DNA of 64,000 nt from UBA1351 sp965140555 (GCA_965140555.1 OZ223259.1:3568900-3632899), one strand, 5' to 3'. Shown: positions 51,385 through 60,998, counted from the first letter of the stretch. The notes: generated from the letters alone by a model not told the origin. Program-made: numbers and translations.

Positions 51385-54285
51385 ATGTCCTATAAATTAC
51401 TAAAGAAACAAAATCTTAACGATATTAAGGCTGTTGGATATATTTATGAACATCAAGTAACAAAAGCAAAGATTTGTTTTGTTCAAAATGAGGATACCAA
51501 TAAAACCTTTTCAATAGCTTTTAGAACCCCTCCGACAGATGATACGGGAGTTGCTCATATATTAGAGCATTCCGTTCTTTGTGGTTCCCAAAAGTACCCT
51601 GTAAAAGACCCCTTCATTGAATTAGCAAAGGGATCCTTGAATACATTCCTAAATGCGATGACTTATGGTGATAAAACGATGTATCCTGTAGCCAGTGTCA
51701 ATGATCAGGACTTCCAAAATCTGAAAGATGTGTATTTAGATGCTGTTTTTAATCCGAATATCTATGAAAATCCTATGATATTCGAACAGGAGGGATGGCA
51801 TTATGAACTCCTTGAAGGACAGGAAACGGCGTCTTATAAAGGGGTCGTATATAATGAGATGAAAGGTGTATTTTCGTCTCCCGAGCAGATTCTATTTCGT
51901 TCTATTGAAAAAGAATTATTCCAAGGACATCCATACGGTCAAGAATCCGGAGGAGATCCAATGGCGATACCGACATTGACCTATGAAGATTTTCTGGAGT
52001 TTCATAGAACCTACTATCATCCTTCTAATAGCTATATCTTTTACTATGGGAATATAGATATAGAAGGTGAGTTGACGTGGCTTCAAGAGACGTATTTGGG
52101 TTCCTATGATTATAAAGAAGTGCATTCGGATATACCGTTAATGCCTCGATACGAGGAAGAACGACGTGTCATCAATACATACCCTGTTGCTCAAGATGAA
52201 GAAACAGAAAGCAAGAGCTATTTGAGCTATAATGTATTATTGAATGAATCTAAAGAGATTTTGGATACAATAGGTTTTGATATATTAGAATTTTTATTGA
52301 TTGACAGCCAAGGAGCACCCATTAAAGAGGCGCTTTTACGTTCCGGTATATGCGATGATGTCTTCTCTTCTTATGATGGTGGTAAGAAGGAAGGTACGTT
52401 TACAATTGTAGCCAAAAATAGTGATCCGAAACATCAAGAAACCTTTGAGGCTATTATTGAAGAAGAACTGCATAAAGTAATTGCAGAAGGCTTTGATGCT
52501 AAAAAAGTAGAAGCGGCTATTAATAAATTAGAATTCAGAACAAAAGAAGCAGATTTCGGACATTTCCCCAAAGGGGTTATGTATGCGATAAAAACCCTTG
52601 ATACATGGTTGTATGATGAAGATCCTTTCTTGAACTTTGATTATTCCCATTTGTTTGTTGAAATTCGAGAAGTCGTTCAAGAAGGATTTTTACAACGTTT
52701 AATTGAGACTTATCTATTGAACAATCCGCATACAGTACATATGCAATTGGTGCCGGATGTAACGTCGCAGTTAAATAAACAGGAAAAGGTGCGTAAAGAA
52801 TTGGAAACCTATACGCAAAATCTGACGGATGTAGAGAAAGAGCAGTTGATTCAACACAATCAGGCGTTAATTACCTATCAAGAAGCGCCGGATTCGAAAG
52901 AGAATTTGAATAAGCTCCCTCTATTGACTATTGAGGATATTCCGCGAGATAAAGAGGCTTTCCAATTTGAGAAGTCCATGATTAAGGATACAAAAGTATT
53001 ATATCACGAGTCGGATGCTATGGATATTGCTTATGTAACGGTTGGGTTTGATATTGGATTTATACCGGAAGATCAATTGGGAATCCTTGCATTTATGAGC
53101 CGTGTACTTATGAAGATGAGTACCCAAAAGCGACATTATAGTGCATTAAATGATGAAATCAATATACTTACAGGTGGTATCCAGGTGGGACTTCATGTAT
53201 ATGATCACAAAGAGTCGGCACGCTATTATGTACCAAAGCTGGAAGTTAAAGGAAAAAGCTTTGTCGGACATTTAGATGATCTTTATCGTTTGATTCGTGA
53301 AATTCTATTAGAAACGGATTTTTCGGATGCATCAAGAATGCGCGATTTACTCAATGAATCCAAATCACGTATGCAGATGAGTTTGAAATCAGCCGGTCAC
53401 AATACGGCGATTGCAAGAGGCCAGGGTTCGATATCTCGTGTAGGAAGTTTCAAAGAGCGTATACGAGGTTTGTATTTCTATGATGAACTTGTATTATGGC
53501 AATCACGATCGGATGACGAATTAAGAGATTTAGGCGGTTTAATGAAGAAATTGCTAGAAGATATCGTAACAGCAGACGGATTAACGGTTGGTATTACGAC
53601 ACGTTCAGATTATAAGGCAGAAACAATAGAATCAACGAAACAGTTTGTATATGGATTGCCAAATTTAGATAAAAATCGTGATTCCGTTGAAGTGTCTTTA
53701 ATAGACTTCGGTAATGAAGGAATTCGTATGACGTCTGATGTTCAATATGTAGGAGCGGTTAATAATTTTAAGGATAAAGGATTTGAGTATCATGGATCGT
53801 TAAAGGTCCTAAATACCATGATAAACTTAGATTATTTATGGAACAGTATCCGTATTAAAGGTGGTGCTTATGGAGCTTTTGCAGGGGTGAATCGCAACGG
53901 TATCATGTATTTTGCCTCATATAGAGATCCAAACTTGACAGAAACGCTGAATGCTTATCAATCCATTCATACATTCGTAGAATCCTTAGAGGTGGATGAA
54001 CGGGAATTGACCAAATATATTATAGGGACAATTAGCCCAATGGATCAGCCGTTAACACCATCCATGGAAAATGATAAGATGTTGTCGATTTATCATTCTG
54101 AAATTACGCAGGAAGATATTATGAAAAGTCGCCACGAAGTTTTGGATACAACCGTCGACTCATTGAAAAAATATCGCGAATTGTATCAAAAAATCTTTTT
54201 AGATGAACATGTTTGTGTTCTTGGTGGATCGGACAAAGTCAATAGTGCCAAGGAAGTCTTTGATACAATCAGAGATTTACAATAG
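51385..54285 (+). CDS. M16C family zinc peptidase (presequence protease-like)
   Basis: 966 residues from ATG 51385, with GGGAGG at 51372-51377. The inverted zinc motif H-x-x-E-H is in VAHILEHSVLCGSQKYP, with the third ligand Glu in YKGVVYNEMKGVFSSPE. The four-domain M16C layout includes the Peptidase_M16C_assoc hinge (about 470-700, FQFEKSMIKDTKVLYHESD) and the C-terminal RIKGGAYGAFAGVNRNG substrate-binding segment. It degrades peptides of moderate length in a closed chamber. No signal peptide is seen, so it should be cytoplasmic. Confidence 0.95.
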   Translation: MSYKLLKKQNLNDIKAVGYIYEHQVTKAKICFVQNEDTNKTFSIAFRTPPTDDTGVAHILEHSVLCGSQKYPVKDPFIELAKGSLNTFLNAMTYGDKTMYPVASVNDQDFQNLKDVYLDAVFNPNIYENPMIFEQEGWHYELLEGQETASYKGVVYNEMKGVFSSPEQILFRSIEKELFQGHPYGQESGGDPMAIPTLTYEDFLEFHRTYYHPSNSYIFYYGNIDIEGELTWLQETYLGSYDYKEVHSDIPLMPRYEEERRVINTYPVAQDEETESKSYLSYNVLLNESKEILDTIGFDILEFLLIDSQGAPIKEALLRSGICDDVFSSYDGGKKEGTFTIVAKNSDPKHQETFEAIIEEELHKVIAEGFDAKKVEAAINKLEFRTKEADFGHFPKGVMYAIKTLDTWLYDEDPFLNFDYSHLFVEIREVVQEGFLQRLIETYLLNNPHTVHMQLVPDVTSQLNKQEKVRKELETYTQNLTDVEKEQLIQHNQALITYQEAPDSKENLNKLPLLTIEDIPRDKEAFQFEKSMIKDTKVLYHESDAMDIAYVTVGFDIGFIPEDQLGILAFMSRVLMKMSTQKRHYSALNDEINILTGGIQVGLHVYDHKESARYYVPKLEVKGKSFVGHLDDLYRLIREILLETDFSDASRMRDLLNESKSRMQMSLKSAGHNTAIARGQGSISRVGSFKERIRGLYFYDELVLWQSRSDDELRDLGGLMKKLLEDIVTADGLTVGITTRSDYKAETIESTKQFVYGLPNLDKNRDSVEVSLIDFGNEGIRMTSDVQYVGAVNNFKDKGFEYHGSLKVLNTMINLDYLWNSIRIKGGAYGAFAGVNRNGIMYFASYRDPNLTETLNAYQSIHTFVESLEVDERELTKYIIGTISPMDQPLTPSMENDKMLSIYHSEITQEDIMKSRHEVLDTTVDSLKKYRELYQKIFLDEHVCVLGGSDKVNSAKEVFDTIRDLQ

Positions 54286-54301
54286 AATATAAACTTTGGT
54301 A

Positions 54302-54337
54302 CTATATAAAAGGAGCCGTTCGGCTCCTTTTATATAG
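54302..54337 (+). terminator. Bidirectional terminator between the M16 and GNAT genes
   Basis: CTATATAAAAGGAGCCG (54302-54318) pairs with CGGCTCCTTTTATATAG (54321-54337). The T-rich 3' arms serve both convergent genes. The GNAT stop codon lies inside it. Confidence 0.88.
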
Positions 54338-54785
54338 TGTAGCGAAATGTTTTCCAATGCTCATCTTTGATAGCACCCATTTTTTCATAGAATGCGATAG
54401 CGCCGTGATTATCATTTAAACACTGCCATTCTAGCTTTGTATAGCCAAGTTCTCTTGTTTGTTCAATCATACCGTCAAGAAGAACTTTCCCAACGCCTTG
54501 ACGTTGATAGTCTTGATGGATATACATATCTTCTATATAAAGCCCCATTTCTCCAGAAAAAGTAGATATGGTTTCATAGAACGTAATGGCTCCTATAACA
54601 GCGTTTGAGTCACATGCAAGTAGTACTCTTAGACCGTGGCGTGTCATAAGATGCTCGAGTCTGGAAAGGGTTAAATGAAAAGTATTATAGACACCTTGGT
54701 GTTTTGCAAAGGCTTCTAATAGTTTGAAAATAGTTGTAATATCTTCCTGCGTAGCTAAACGTAATGTGATTGTATTGTTTGGCAT
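54330..54785 (-). CDS. GNAT family N-acetyltransferase
   Basis: 151 residues from ATG 54785; AAGGAG just upstream rules out the ATG at 54803. The acetyl-CoA binding motif A is IEDMYIHQDYQRQGVGKVLLDGMI (Q/R-x-x-G-x-G). LEWQCLNDNHGAIAFYEKMGA is motif B with the usual N-x-x-A-x-x-F-Y-x-K-x-G ending. It resembles the SSAT/PhnO-like diamine or small-amine acetyltransferases, but the substrate is unknown. It is convergent to the peptidase gene. Confidence 0.9.
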   Translation of the reverse strand: MPNNTITLRLATQEDITTIFKLLEAFAKHQGVYNTFHLTLSRLEHLMTRHGLRVLLACDSNAVIGAITFYETISTFSGEMGLYIEDMYIHQDYQRQGVGKVLLDGMIEQTRELGYTKLEWQCLNDNHGAIAFYEKMGAIKDEHWKTFRYTI

Positions 54786-54850
54786 AAACGTCTCCTTCCT
54801 CATAGTTTACCTATCTCTAATTTCATTGTAACATAAAAATAGATAAAGAG

Positions 54851-54919
54851 TTGACAATTTCTTGAACATCCTGTATATTTAAGTTGTACTCATTACAAAG
54901 TTATAATAGCTCGTAATGA
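54851..54919 (+). promoter_or_regulatory. Promoter and dyad of the rubredoxin operon
   Basis: TTGACA (54851-54856), 17 bases, TATATT (54874-54879), close to consensus. TCATTAC (54890-54896) and GTAATGA (54913-54919) form an inverted repeat in the transcript start region, with TTATAAT between them. It may bind the Fur-family regulator encoded next, although it is not a textbook PerR box. Confidence 0.6.
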
Positions 54920-54955
54920 ATAACTCAAGTTTATTATTATTAGGAGGTAACGATT

Positions 54956-55120
54956 ATGAAAAAATATGTATGTACAGTATGTCAATATGTGTATGATCCT
55001 GAAGTAGGCGATCCTGATGGTGGAATTGAGCCTGGTACAGCATTTGAAGATATTCCTGATGATTGGGTATGCCCACTTTGTGGAGTAAGTAAAGAAGACT
55101 TCGAATTATTAGAAGACTAA
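54956..55120 (+). CDS. Rubredoxin
   Basis: 54 residues, starting at ATG 54956 behind AGGAGG. The two knuckles YVCTVCQYVYDPEVGDPD and WVCPLCGVSKEDFE hold the four iron-binding Cys (C-x2-C twice). It is a small one-electron carrier, common in anaerobes for oxygen and peroxide reduction. It is followed 22 bases later by a Fur-family regulator, and then by an oxidoreductase that could be its reductase. Confidence 0.97.
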   Translation: MKKYVCTVCQYVYDPEVGDPDGGIEPGTAFEDIPDDWVCPLCGVSKEDFELLED

Positions 55121-55142
55121 TCTACAAAAAGGGGTGCATCAA

Positions 55143-55562
55143 ATGGATGTAACGAATATTACAGATTTTTTGAATGCACATGGAATTAAACCCTCTTATC
55201 AAAGAATTAAGGTTTATGAGCATTTGCATCAGTGCAAAGATCATCCGACTGCGGAAATGATTTATCGTGAATTGGTGAAGGTCATTCCAACGTTGTCCAA
55301 AACAACGGTGTACAATTCTTTGAAAACCTTTGTAGAGAAGGGTATCATTCGCGTTGTGACGATTGACGGAAATGAAATGCATTATGACCCTATTCTTGAA
55401 GAGCATGGACATTTTCAATGTCGACGCTGTCGGAAATTATACAATTTTCCAATTGATAAGAACCTTTCTTTTGCAGAACAAGTGAAAGATTATATTATTG
55501 AAGAACGGAGTATATACCTTAAAGGGATATGTAAATCGTGTATAGAAAAGGAACAGTCTTAA
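55143..55562 (+). CDS. Fur family transcriptional regulator (PerR-like)
   Basis: 139 residues from ATG 55143 (AAAGGGG before it). The winged helix shows GIKPSYQRIKVYEHLHQCKDHPTAEMIYREL and LSKTTVYNSLKTFVEKGII. The metal domain has EEHGHFQCRRCRKLYNF and GICKSCIEK, giving the structural zinc site of two C-x2-C pairs. The rubredoxin neighbour fits a peroxide-sensing PerR role, but iron or zinc sensing cannot be excluded. Confidence 0.9.
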   Translation: MDVTNITDFLNAHGIKPSYQRIKVYEHLHQCKDHPTAEMIYRELVKVIPTLSKTTVYNSLKTFVEKGIIRVVTIDGNEMHYDPILEEHGHFQCRRCRKLYNFPIDKNLSFAEQVKDYIIEERSIYLKGICKSCIEKEQS

Positions 55563-55580
55563 TAGGGCTGTTCCTTTTTT
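55550..55580 (+). terminator. Terminator after the Fur-family gene
   Basis: GGAACAG (55550-55556) and CTGTTCC (55568-55574) are followed by six T. The left arm lies inside the gene's last codons. Confidence 0.85.
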
Positions 55581-55654
55581 CGTTCCCTTGACAGTGTATC
55601 TGAATGAGGTATGATAGAGGTAGAACCCGTTTTTATAAAATAGGAGGTGCTCAG

Positions 55655-56986
55655 ATGAAAATAATTATAATTGGTGGTGTCGCAGCAGGTATGAGTGCGG
55701 CAGCTAAGGCACGACGTGAAGATAAAGATGCGACAATTATAGTGTATGAAAAGGGACATTTTGTATCCTATGCAGCGTGTGGTTTACCATATTTTGCAGG
55801 AGATGTGGTAAAAGATTATCAAGATCTCATGATACGAACCGTTGAAGAATTTGAACAAGAAGGTATTCAAGTGGAATTAGATCATGAGGTCACACATATT
55901 GACACCACGAATCATACAGTGACAGTTGCTGACAAGCATCATAATCGTTCCTTTGAAGATACCTACGATCGACTTATTATTGCAACAGGTGCTAATCCTA
56001 TTATTCCGCCTATTGAGGGCATTGATGACGTGCCGATATATACACTCAAATCCATGGAAGATGGTATACATATAAAGGAAATGTTTGATGATCCGACGGT
56101 TGAGAATCTAGCAATCATAGGAGCCGGATATATCGGGATGGAATTGGTTGAAAATGCTCTGCTTTACGGCAAAAAAATACATCTGATTGAATCCCAAGAC
56201 CATATATTGCCACATTTTGATACCTCGATTTCCAATATTATTCACAATGCAATGATACAGAAAAAGGTGAAAATACACATAGGTGAAACCGTCAAAGGGA
56301 TGCATAAAATAGAAGAGGGAAAATATACATTAACAACCGATCAAAATGACTATGAAACAGATGCTATAGTCGTCTGTGTGGGAATACGTCCTAACACAGA
56401 CTTCATTAAAGATACATCGATTAAATGTGATGATAAGGGTGCCATTATTGTAGATCGTCAAATGCGAACATCCGTTGCTGATATATATGCTGTCGGAGAT
56501 TGTGCTCAGGTGTATCACGCCTTGCTTAAGAAAAATGTATATCAGCCTTTGGCAACAGTGGCCAATCGTTGCGGACGAATGGTCGGTATTAACGTGACAG
56601 GAGGCCATGAAGAATATCCGGGAGTTATTGGAGCCGCAGCGGTTAAAATCTTGGATTATGAAGTGGCTAAAACCGGTTTGAATGTTCGACAAGCGTTGGA
56701 GAATGGATATAAGGCAACATCTGTTGATGTCAAAACAGTGAATAAACCGAGTTATATGGGACAAGATCAGATTGTGATGACCTTAATATATGATGAAGAG
56801 ACGACGCAAGTATTGGGTGTGGAAGCTATTGGTAAAAAGGATGTTGTCCATCGTGTGAATGCGCTTGGATTAGCTATCCATAGTCATATGACGGTACGAG
56901 AACTAGCCCTTGCAGATTTAGCGTACAGCCCTCCATTCAATAATACATGGGATGCTATTCAGGTTGCGGCAAAGGTTGCTGAATAA
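55655..56986 (+). CDS. FAD-dependent pyridine nucleotide-disulfide oxidoreductase (CoA-disulfide reductase/NADH oxidase type)
   Basis: 443 residues from ATG 55655 with TAGGAGGT upstream. IIIIGGVAAGMSAAAKARRED is the FAD-binding Rossmann motif. SYAACGLPYFAG holds the single redox Cys of the CoADR/Nox/Npr group, LAIIGAGYIGMELVENAL is the NAD(P)H-binding motif, and YAVGDCAQVYH the second FAD motif. ALADLAYSPPFNNTWDAIQVAAKVAE is the typical dimerisation C-terminus. There is no rhodanese domain. It could reduce CoA disulfide, or oxygen or peroxide, or the neighbouring rubredoxin. Confidence 0.9.
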   Translation: MKIIIIGGVAAGMSAAAKARREDKDATIIVYEKGHFVSYAACGLPYFAGDVVKDYQDLMIRTVEEFEQEGIQVELDHEVTHIDTTNHTVTVADKHHNRSFEDTYDRLIIATGANPIIPPIEGIDDVPIYTLKSMEDGIHIKEMFDDPTVENLAIIGAGYIGMELVENALLYGKKIHLIESQDHILPHFDTSISNIIHNAMIQKKVKIHIGETVKGMHKIEEGKYTLTTDQNDYETDAIVVCVGIRPNTDFIKDTSIKCDDKGAIIVDRQMRTSVADIYAVGDCAQVYHALLKKNVYQPLATVANRCGRMVGINVTGGHEEYPGVIGAAAVKILDYEVAKTGLNVRQALENGYKATSVDVKTVNKPSYMGQDQIVMTLIYDEETTQVLGVEAIGKKDVVHRVNALGLAIHSHMTVRELALADLAYSPPFNNTWDAIQVAAKVAE

Positions 56987-57036
56987 AGGTTCCTCGTCTT
57001 TTAAAACATTAAATTGTATAACTTAGGCAATAAACC

Positions 57037-57065
57037 TTGATAGATGTCTACCCTTTGGGTATAAT
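57037..57065 (+). promoter_or_regulatory. Promoter of the NfeD-flotillin operon
   Basis: TTGATA (57037-57042), 17 bases, TATAAT (57060-57065). Confidence 0.75.
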
Positions 57066-57143
57066 TCAATAGGAAGATTAAGGTTAGTTCTTTTTAATAC
57101 TTAATCACAGGAATCAAACGATGATTGAAGAAAGGAGGAGCAC

Positions 57144-57791
57144 ATGTCTCAGTGGTGGGAATCATTAACGTTGTTAAAGCAACTATTTTATTTTATTGCA
57201 GTGCCTGCAACAGTCATATTAGTTATTCAAGCGATATTGTCTATCATTGGATTGACGGATGGTGGAAGTGATTTAGATGGCGGCGATTTTGACGGAGCAG
57301 ATAATTTAGATCTGTTTACGGATATCGATGAACCGGTTGAACTTGATCTTTCGGATGGTCATGACTTATCCAATGACGGATTCACAGGCGATTTTAAGTT
57401 TTTAACAGTAAGAGGCCTCGTTGCTTTTTTTACTATTTTTGGCTGGACAGGAGCTGCAATGTTAAACAGTTCAACGGAAGTTGTGTCCATCATCGTTGCT
57501 TTGTTGGCCGGTTTGGCAGCAATGGGCATCATCGGATATCTTTTTTATATGATGAACAAACTGCAGTCGAGTGGTAACATCGAATTTATAAATGCCATCG
57601 GCAAAACAGGTGAAGTGTATTTGACGGTGCCTCCTACGATGCAGGGCAAAGGTAAGATTATGGTAACTGTTCAAGAGCGTTTGATTGAGGTAAATGCCAT
57701 GACAAAACAGACGGAGCCTATTAAATATGGTGACGCAGTGGTTGTTGTTGGTGTTATGAGTGATCACACATTAATAGTCGAGAGACAATAG
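57144..57791 (+). CDS. NfeD-like membrane protein
   Basis: 215 residues. Membrane helices lie at about 12-36, 88-108 and 112-136. Between the first two is an acidic Asp/Gly-rich stretch (GGSDLDGGDFDGADNLDLF). The C-terminal 75 residues form an OB-fold-like domain of the short NfeD type (AIGKTGEVYLTVPPTMQGKGKIMV, YGDAVVVVGVMSDHTLIVE). Such proteins occur beside flotillins in Bacillus (YuaF-FloT) and are thought to assist membrane microdomains. The flotillin gene follows 9 bases after the stop. Confidence 0.82.
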   Translation: MSQWWESLTLLKQLFYFIAVPATVILVIQAILSIIGLTDGGSDLDGGDFDGADNLDLFTDIDEPVELDLSDGHDLSNDGFTGDFKFLTVRGLVAFFTIFGWTGAAMLNSSTEVVSIIVALLAGLAAMGIIGYLFYMMNKLQSSGNIEFINAIGKTGEVYLTVPPTMQGKGKIMVTVQERLIEVNAMTKQTEPIKYGDAVVVVGVMSDHTLIVERQ

Positions 57792-57800
57792 GAGGTTAAT

Positions 57801-59219
57801 ATGGGTTTTTTAACAGCAGGTAGCTTGAACATGGATTTTCTGATTTTAATAGTTGTTATAGTTGTGTTGGTATTTACAACGTTGATTGCATTATTAACAC
57901 GCTACAAAAGATGTCCGTCGGATCAAATCTTAGTCATCTATGGTAAAGTTGGCAAGGGAGAAAACGGACAAATAAGTTCCAAATGTATTCATGGTGGCGC
58001 GGCGTTTATTTGGCCGGTTATTCAACAATATGAGTACTTGGATTTGACACCACTATCGATTAACGTAGATTTACGCAATGCATTATCCAAACAAAACATT
58101 CGTGTCGATGTACCGTCTCGCTTTACCGTCGGTATTTCAACAGAAGGTGGCGTTATGCAAAATGCGGCAGAACGTTTGCTTGGATTAAAATTAAACGAAA
58201 TTGAAGAATTAGCAAAAGATATTATCTTCGGTCAGTTACGTTTAGTTGTTGCAACAATGGATATTGAAGAAATCAATACAGACCGTGATAAATTCCTTGA
58301 AGCGGTTGCTCGTAATGTGGAATCTGAATTGAAAAAAATCGGTTTACGTTTGATTAACGTTAACGTAACAGATATCAAAGATGAATCCGGTTATATCGAA
58401 GCGCTAGGTAAAGAAGCGGCGGCAAAAGCAATTAATGACGCCAAAAAATCTGTTGCTGAAAAAGACAGAGACGGTTCAATCGGTGAAGCGGAAGCGAAGA
58501 AAGATGAACGTATCCGCGTGTCAGCAGCAAACTCTGTTGCCGTTGAAGGTGAAAACCAGGCGAAGGTCAAAATTGCTCAGTCTGAATCTGAAAAACGCCA
58601 ACGTGAAGCTGAGGCATTACGTACAGCAACAGCATCTGAGAAAGTACAATCAGCATTAGCGTTAAAAGAAGCGTATGAATCGGAACGACAAGCCGAAGTT
58701 GCTCGTGCGGCGAAAGAACAAGCAACAAAAGAAGCAGATATTATCGTACAAGCTGAAATCGGTAAACGACGACTTGAAATTGAAGCAGAAGCAGATGCAG
58801 AACAAACAAGACGACGTGCCAAAGGTGATGCGGATGCGATTTATGCTAAGATGGAAGCGCAAGCCCGTGGTTCATGGGAGATTCTTAGTAAACAAGCAGA
58901 AGGTTTCAAAACTATGGTGGATGCTGCCGGTGGTTCAAATGAAGCAGTGCGCCTATTGTTAGCCGATAAGATGGAAGAATTGGTTAAAATTCAAGTGGAA
59001 GCAATCAAGAATATTAAGATTGATAAAGTGACGGTTTGGGATTCCAATCAAGGTGAAAACGGGAAACCGGCAACAGCTAACTTTCTTTCGGGTATGATGA
59101 AATCCATCCCACCGATGAATGAAATGTTTGATATGGCCGGTATGGATTTGCCGGAATATCTGGGAAAAACAAAAGAAAATCATGTTAAAGATGAAGAAGA
59201 TGAAACAGAAGAAGCTTAG
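57801..59219 (+). CDS. Flotillin family (SPFH domain) protein
   Basis: 472 residues, GGAGG before the ATG. The N-terminal membrane-inserted hairpin (about 11-32) is followed by the SPFH domain (CIHGGAAFIWPVIQQYEYLDLTPLSINVDL; VNVTDIKDESGYIEALGKEAAAKAI). A long Ala/Glu/Lys-rich coiled coil (about 210-360) has the EA-repeat pattern typical of flotillins. It should form membrane-bound cages or microdomains. It works with the NfeD-like protein in the same operon. Confidence 0.95.
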   Translation: MGFLTAGSLNMDFLILIVVIVVLVFTTLIALLTRYKRCPSDQILVIYGKVGKGENGQISSKCIHGGAAFIWPVIQQYEYLDLTPLSINVDLRNALSKQNIRVDVPSRFTVGISTEGGVMQNAAERLLGLKLNEIEELAKDIIFGQLRLVVATMDIEEINTDRDKFLEAVARNVESELKKIGLRLINVNVTDIKDESGYIEALGKEAAAKAINDAKKSVAEKDRDGSIGEAEAKKDERIRVSAANSVAVEGENQAKVKIAQSESEKRQREAEALRTATASEKVQSALALKEAYESERQAEVARAAKEQATKEADIIVQAEIGKRRLEIEAEADAEQTRRRAKGDADAIYAKMEAQARGSWEILSKQAEGFKTMVDAAGGSNEAVRLLLADKMEELVKIQVEAIKNIKIDKVTVWDSNQGENGKPATANFLSGMMKSIPPMNEMFDMAGMDLPEYLGKTKENHVKDEEDETEEA

Positions 59220-59946
59220 ACCACTAATCTTTGTATCGCAAGATACACATCCACGGATGATTGAGGTGTTAAATGAAGGAGGAAGTGTGTTCACACTTCC
59301 TCCTCATTTGTCTGTTTATGAAGCTATTCAAAATCATCCGGATATTGTGATGCAGATTATTAATAATGAGCTGTATATTGACGGGTACATATATGATGCG
59401 TTAGCGTTAGAAGTGGTACAATATCTACAAAAGCTCGGTAACGTGCATCGATTGAAATCGCTTCTTGCACAGAAGTATCCTAAAACGGTTTGGATGAATG
59501 GTAAAATGACGGAGTTTGGCTATCTTCATCATAAGGAGTATACACATCCTGAAATCATAGCGGCATTGAAGCAAGAGGGAATACGACGGATTCATACGCG
59601 GCAGGGATATAGTGGGTGCTCATTGCTCTACTTAGGTAGAGGGAAAGGAATAACAGCCGATCCACATATGTATAAGGTTCTTCAGGCGGAAGGTGCAGAC
59701 ATGTTATTGATTCAGCCCGGGTTTATTGAACTTGAGGGGTTGCCTTATGGATTTATTGGTGGTTGCTGTGGTGTTTATGAAGACCGTGTATTTGTTCATG
59801 GTTCTTTGGAGTTTCATCCGGATGGTGATGTTATACGACGTTATATTATGGATGCAGGCTATAGAATTGAAACGTTGAAAGGTGAGCCTTTAAAGGATAT
59901 AGGTAGTATGCTGTTTTGGGAGTACTGGAAAGGAAATAATAAATGA
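59182..59946 (+). CDS. Conserved hypothetical protein, DUF6873-like
   Basis: About 254 residues if begun at ATG 59182; ATG 59191 and 59200 are also possible, and none has a good ribosome site because all lie inside the flotillin end. YSGCSLLYLGRGKGITADPHMYKVLQAEGADMLL and LEGLPYGFIGGCCGVYEDRVFVHGSLEFHPD resemble the clostridial DUF6873 group, believed to have a guanidine-modifying-enzyme (GME) type fold. I am not certain of the family name, and no function is known. The stop overlaps the next gene's ATG (59943), so these two are coupled. Confidence 0.6.
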   Translation: MLKMKKMKQKKLRPLIFVSQDTHPRMIEVLNEGGSVFTLPPHLSVYEAIQNHPDIVMQIINNELYIDGYIYDALALEVVQYLQKLGNVHRLKSLLAQKYPKTVWMNGKMTEFGYLHHKEYTHPEIIAALKQEGIRRIHTRQGYSGCSLLYLGRGKGITADPHMYKVLQAEGADMLLIQPGFIELEGLPYGFIGGCCGVYEDRVFVHGSLEFHPDGDVIRRYIMDAGYRIETLKGEPLKDIGSMLFWEYWKGNNK

Positions 59947-60998
59947 CACAAACGATGAATATACCGGTTTTTATCCCCCACTTGGGATGTCCAAATGATT
60001 GTGTGTTCTGTAACCAGAATCGAATTAGCGGACAACATGCTTATCCGGATTTGAACAAGGTGAAAGAGGATATTATAGCAGCGATTCATACGATAGGGCA
60101 ACGAGATGATGTGGAAATAGCTTTTTTTGGAGGTAGCTTTACAGGGTTGAGTAGTCAGGTGCAACGGGATTATTTAGATATGGCTAAAGAGCTGGTAAAA
60201 CACTATGGATTGAAAGGCATTCGTTTTTCTACACGACCGGATTATATGGGTGCAGCTGTATTTGAACTGCTGGCGGACTATCCTATTACAGCGATTGAAT
60301 TAGGCGTTCAATCCATGGATGAATCGGTACTTCGAGAGTCAAAGCGGTTTTATCCTATTCATAAAGTGGATGAGGCAGTCATGCGCATTAAGAATGCGGG
60401 AATTGAGTGTGGTTTGCAGATGATGCTCGGATTACCGGGAGATTCTTTGGAAACGTTGCACAGTACGGTTTCACGAATTATAGCATTAAAACCGGATACG
60501 CTACGTATATATCCGACGATTGTTATTGAAGACACAGAGTTAGCAGAACAATTTTTCGACGGACGATATACGCCGTTAACGGTGGATGAGGCAGTGCGTT
60601 TGGCGGCGGATATTGTTCCTCGTATAAGAGAAGCAGGAATTAAAATTATTCGCATAGGATTACAGGCCAATGACGGATTTGATGTGGATGGCCGTGTGGC
60701 AGGTCCTTTCCATCCGGCTTTTGGAGAATTGGTGGCGAATCGGATTGTAGAGAAGATGTTGCTGGAGGCTCTTTATCATTGCCTGAATGAGACAGAAGAA
60801 GAGATTATTTATTTGAAGGCATCGGGCAAGACCTATCAACAATGTATCGGTCATAAAAAATCCATAAAGGAGTCATTAATGTTGAGTATCAAAAAACATG
60901 GAAAGCAATTGCGATATCAATATGATCCTGCTGTTGCTTCAGGAGAATGTATGATAGTGGCCGAGGGTATACGTAGAATTTTAATGGTTCCTTTATAG
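59943..60998 (+). CDS. Radical SAM protein (Elp3-like)
   Basis: 351 residues. The cluster motif CPNDCVFCNQNRISG (C-x3-C-x2-C) follows IPVFIPHLG. IAFFGGSFTGLSSQVQRDYL, RFSTRPDYM, IELGVQSMDESVLRESKRFYP and GLQMMLGLPGDSLETLHST are the Elp3/MiaB-type radical SAM pattern. There is no acetyltransferase domain at the C-terminus, so it is not a full Elp3. It might modify tRNA or make a metabolite; the target is unknown. The start overlaps the DUF6873-like stop by four bases. Confidence 0.85.
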   Translation: MTQTMNIPVFIPHLGCPNDCVFCNQNRISGQHAYPDLNKVKEDIIAAIHTIGQRDDVEIAFFGGSFTGLSSQVQRDYLDMAKELVKHYGLKGIRFSTRPDYMGAAVFELLADYPITAIELGVQSMDESVLRESKRFYPIHKVDEAVMRIKNAGIECGLQMMLGLPGDSLETLHSTVSRIIALKPDTLRIYPTIVIEDTELAEQFFDGRYTPLTVDEAVRLAADIVPRIREAGIKIIRIGLQANDGFDVDGRVAGPFHPAFGELVANRIVEKMLLEALYHCLNETEEEIIYLKASGKTYQQCIGHKKSIKESLMLSIKKHGKQLRYQYDPAVASGECMIVAEGIRRILMVPL

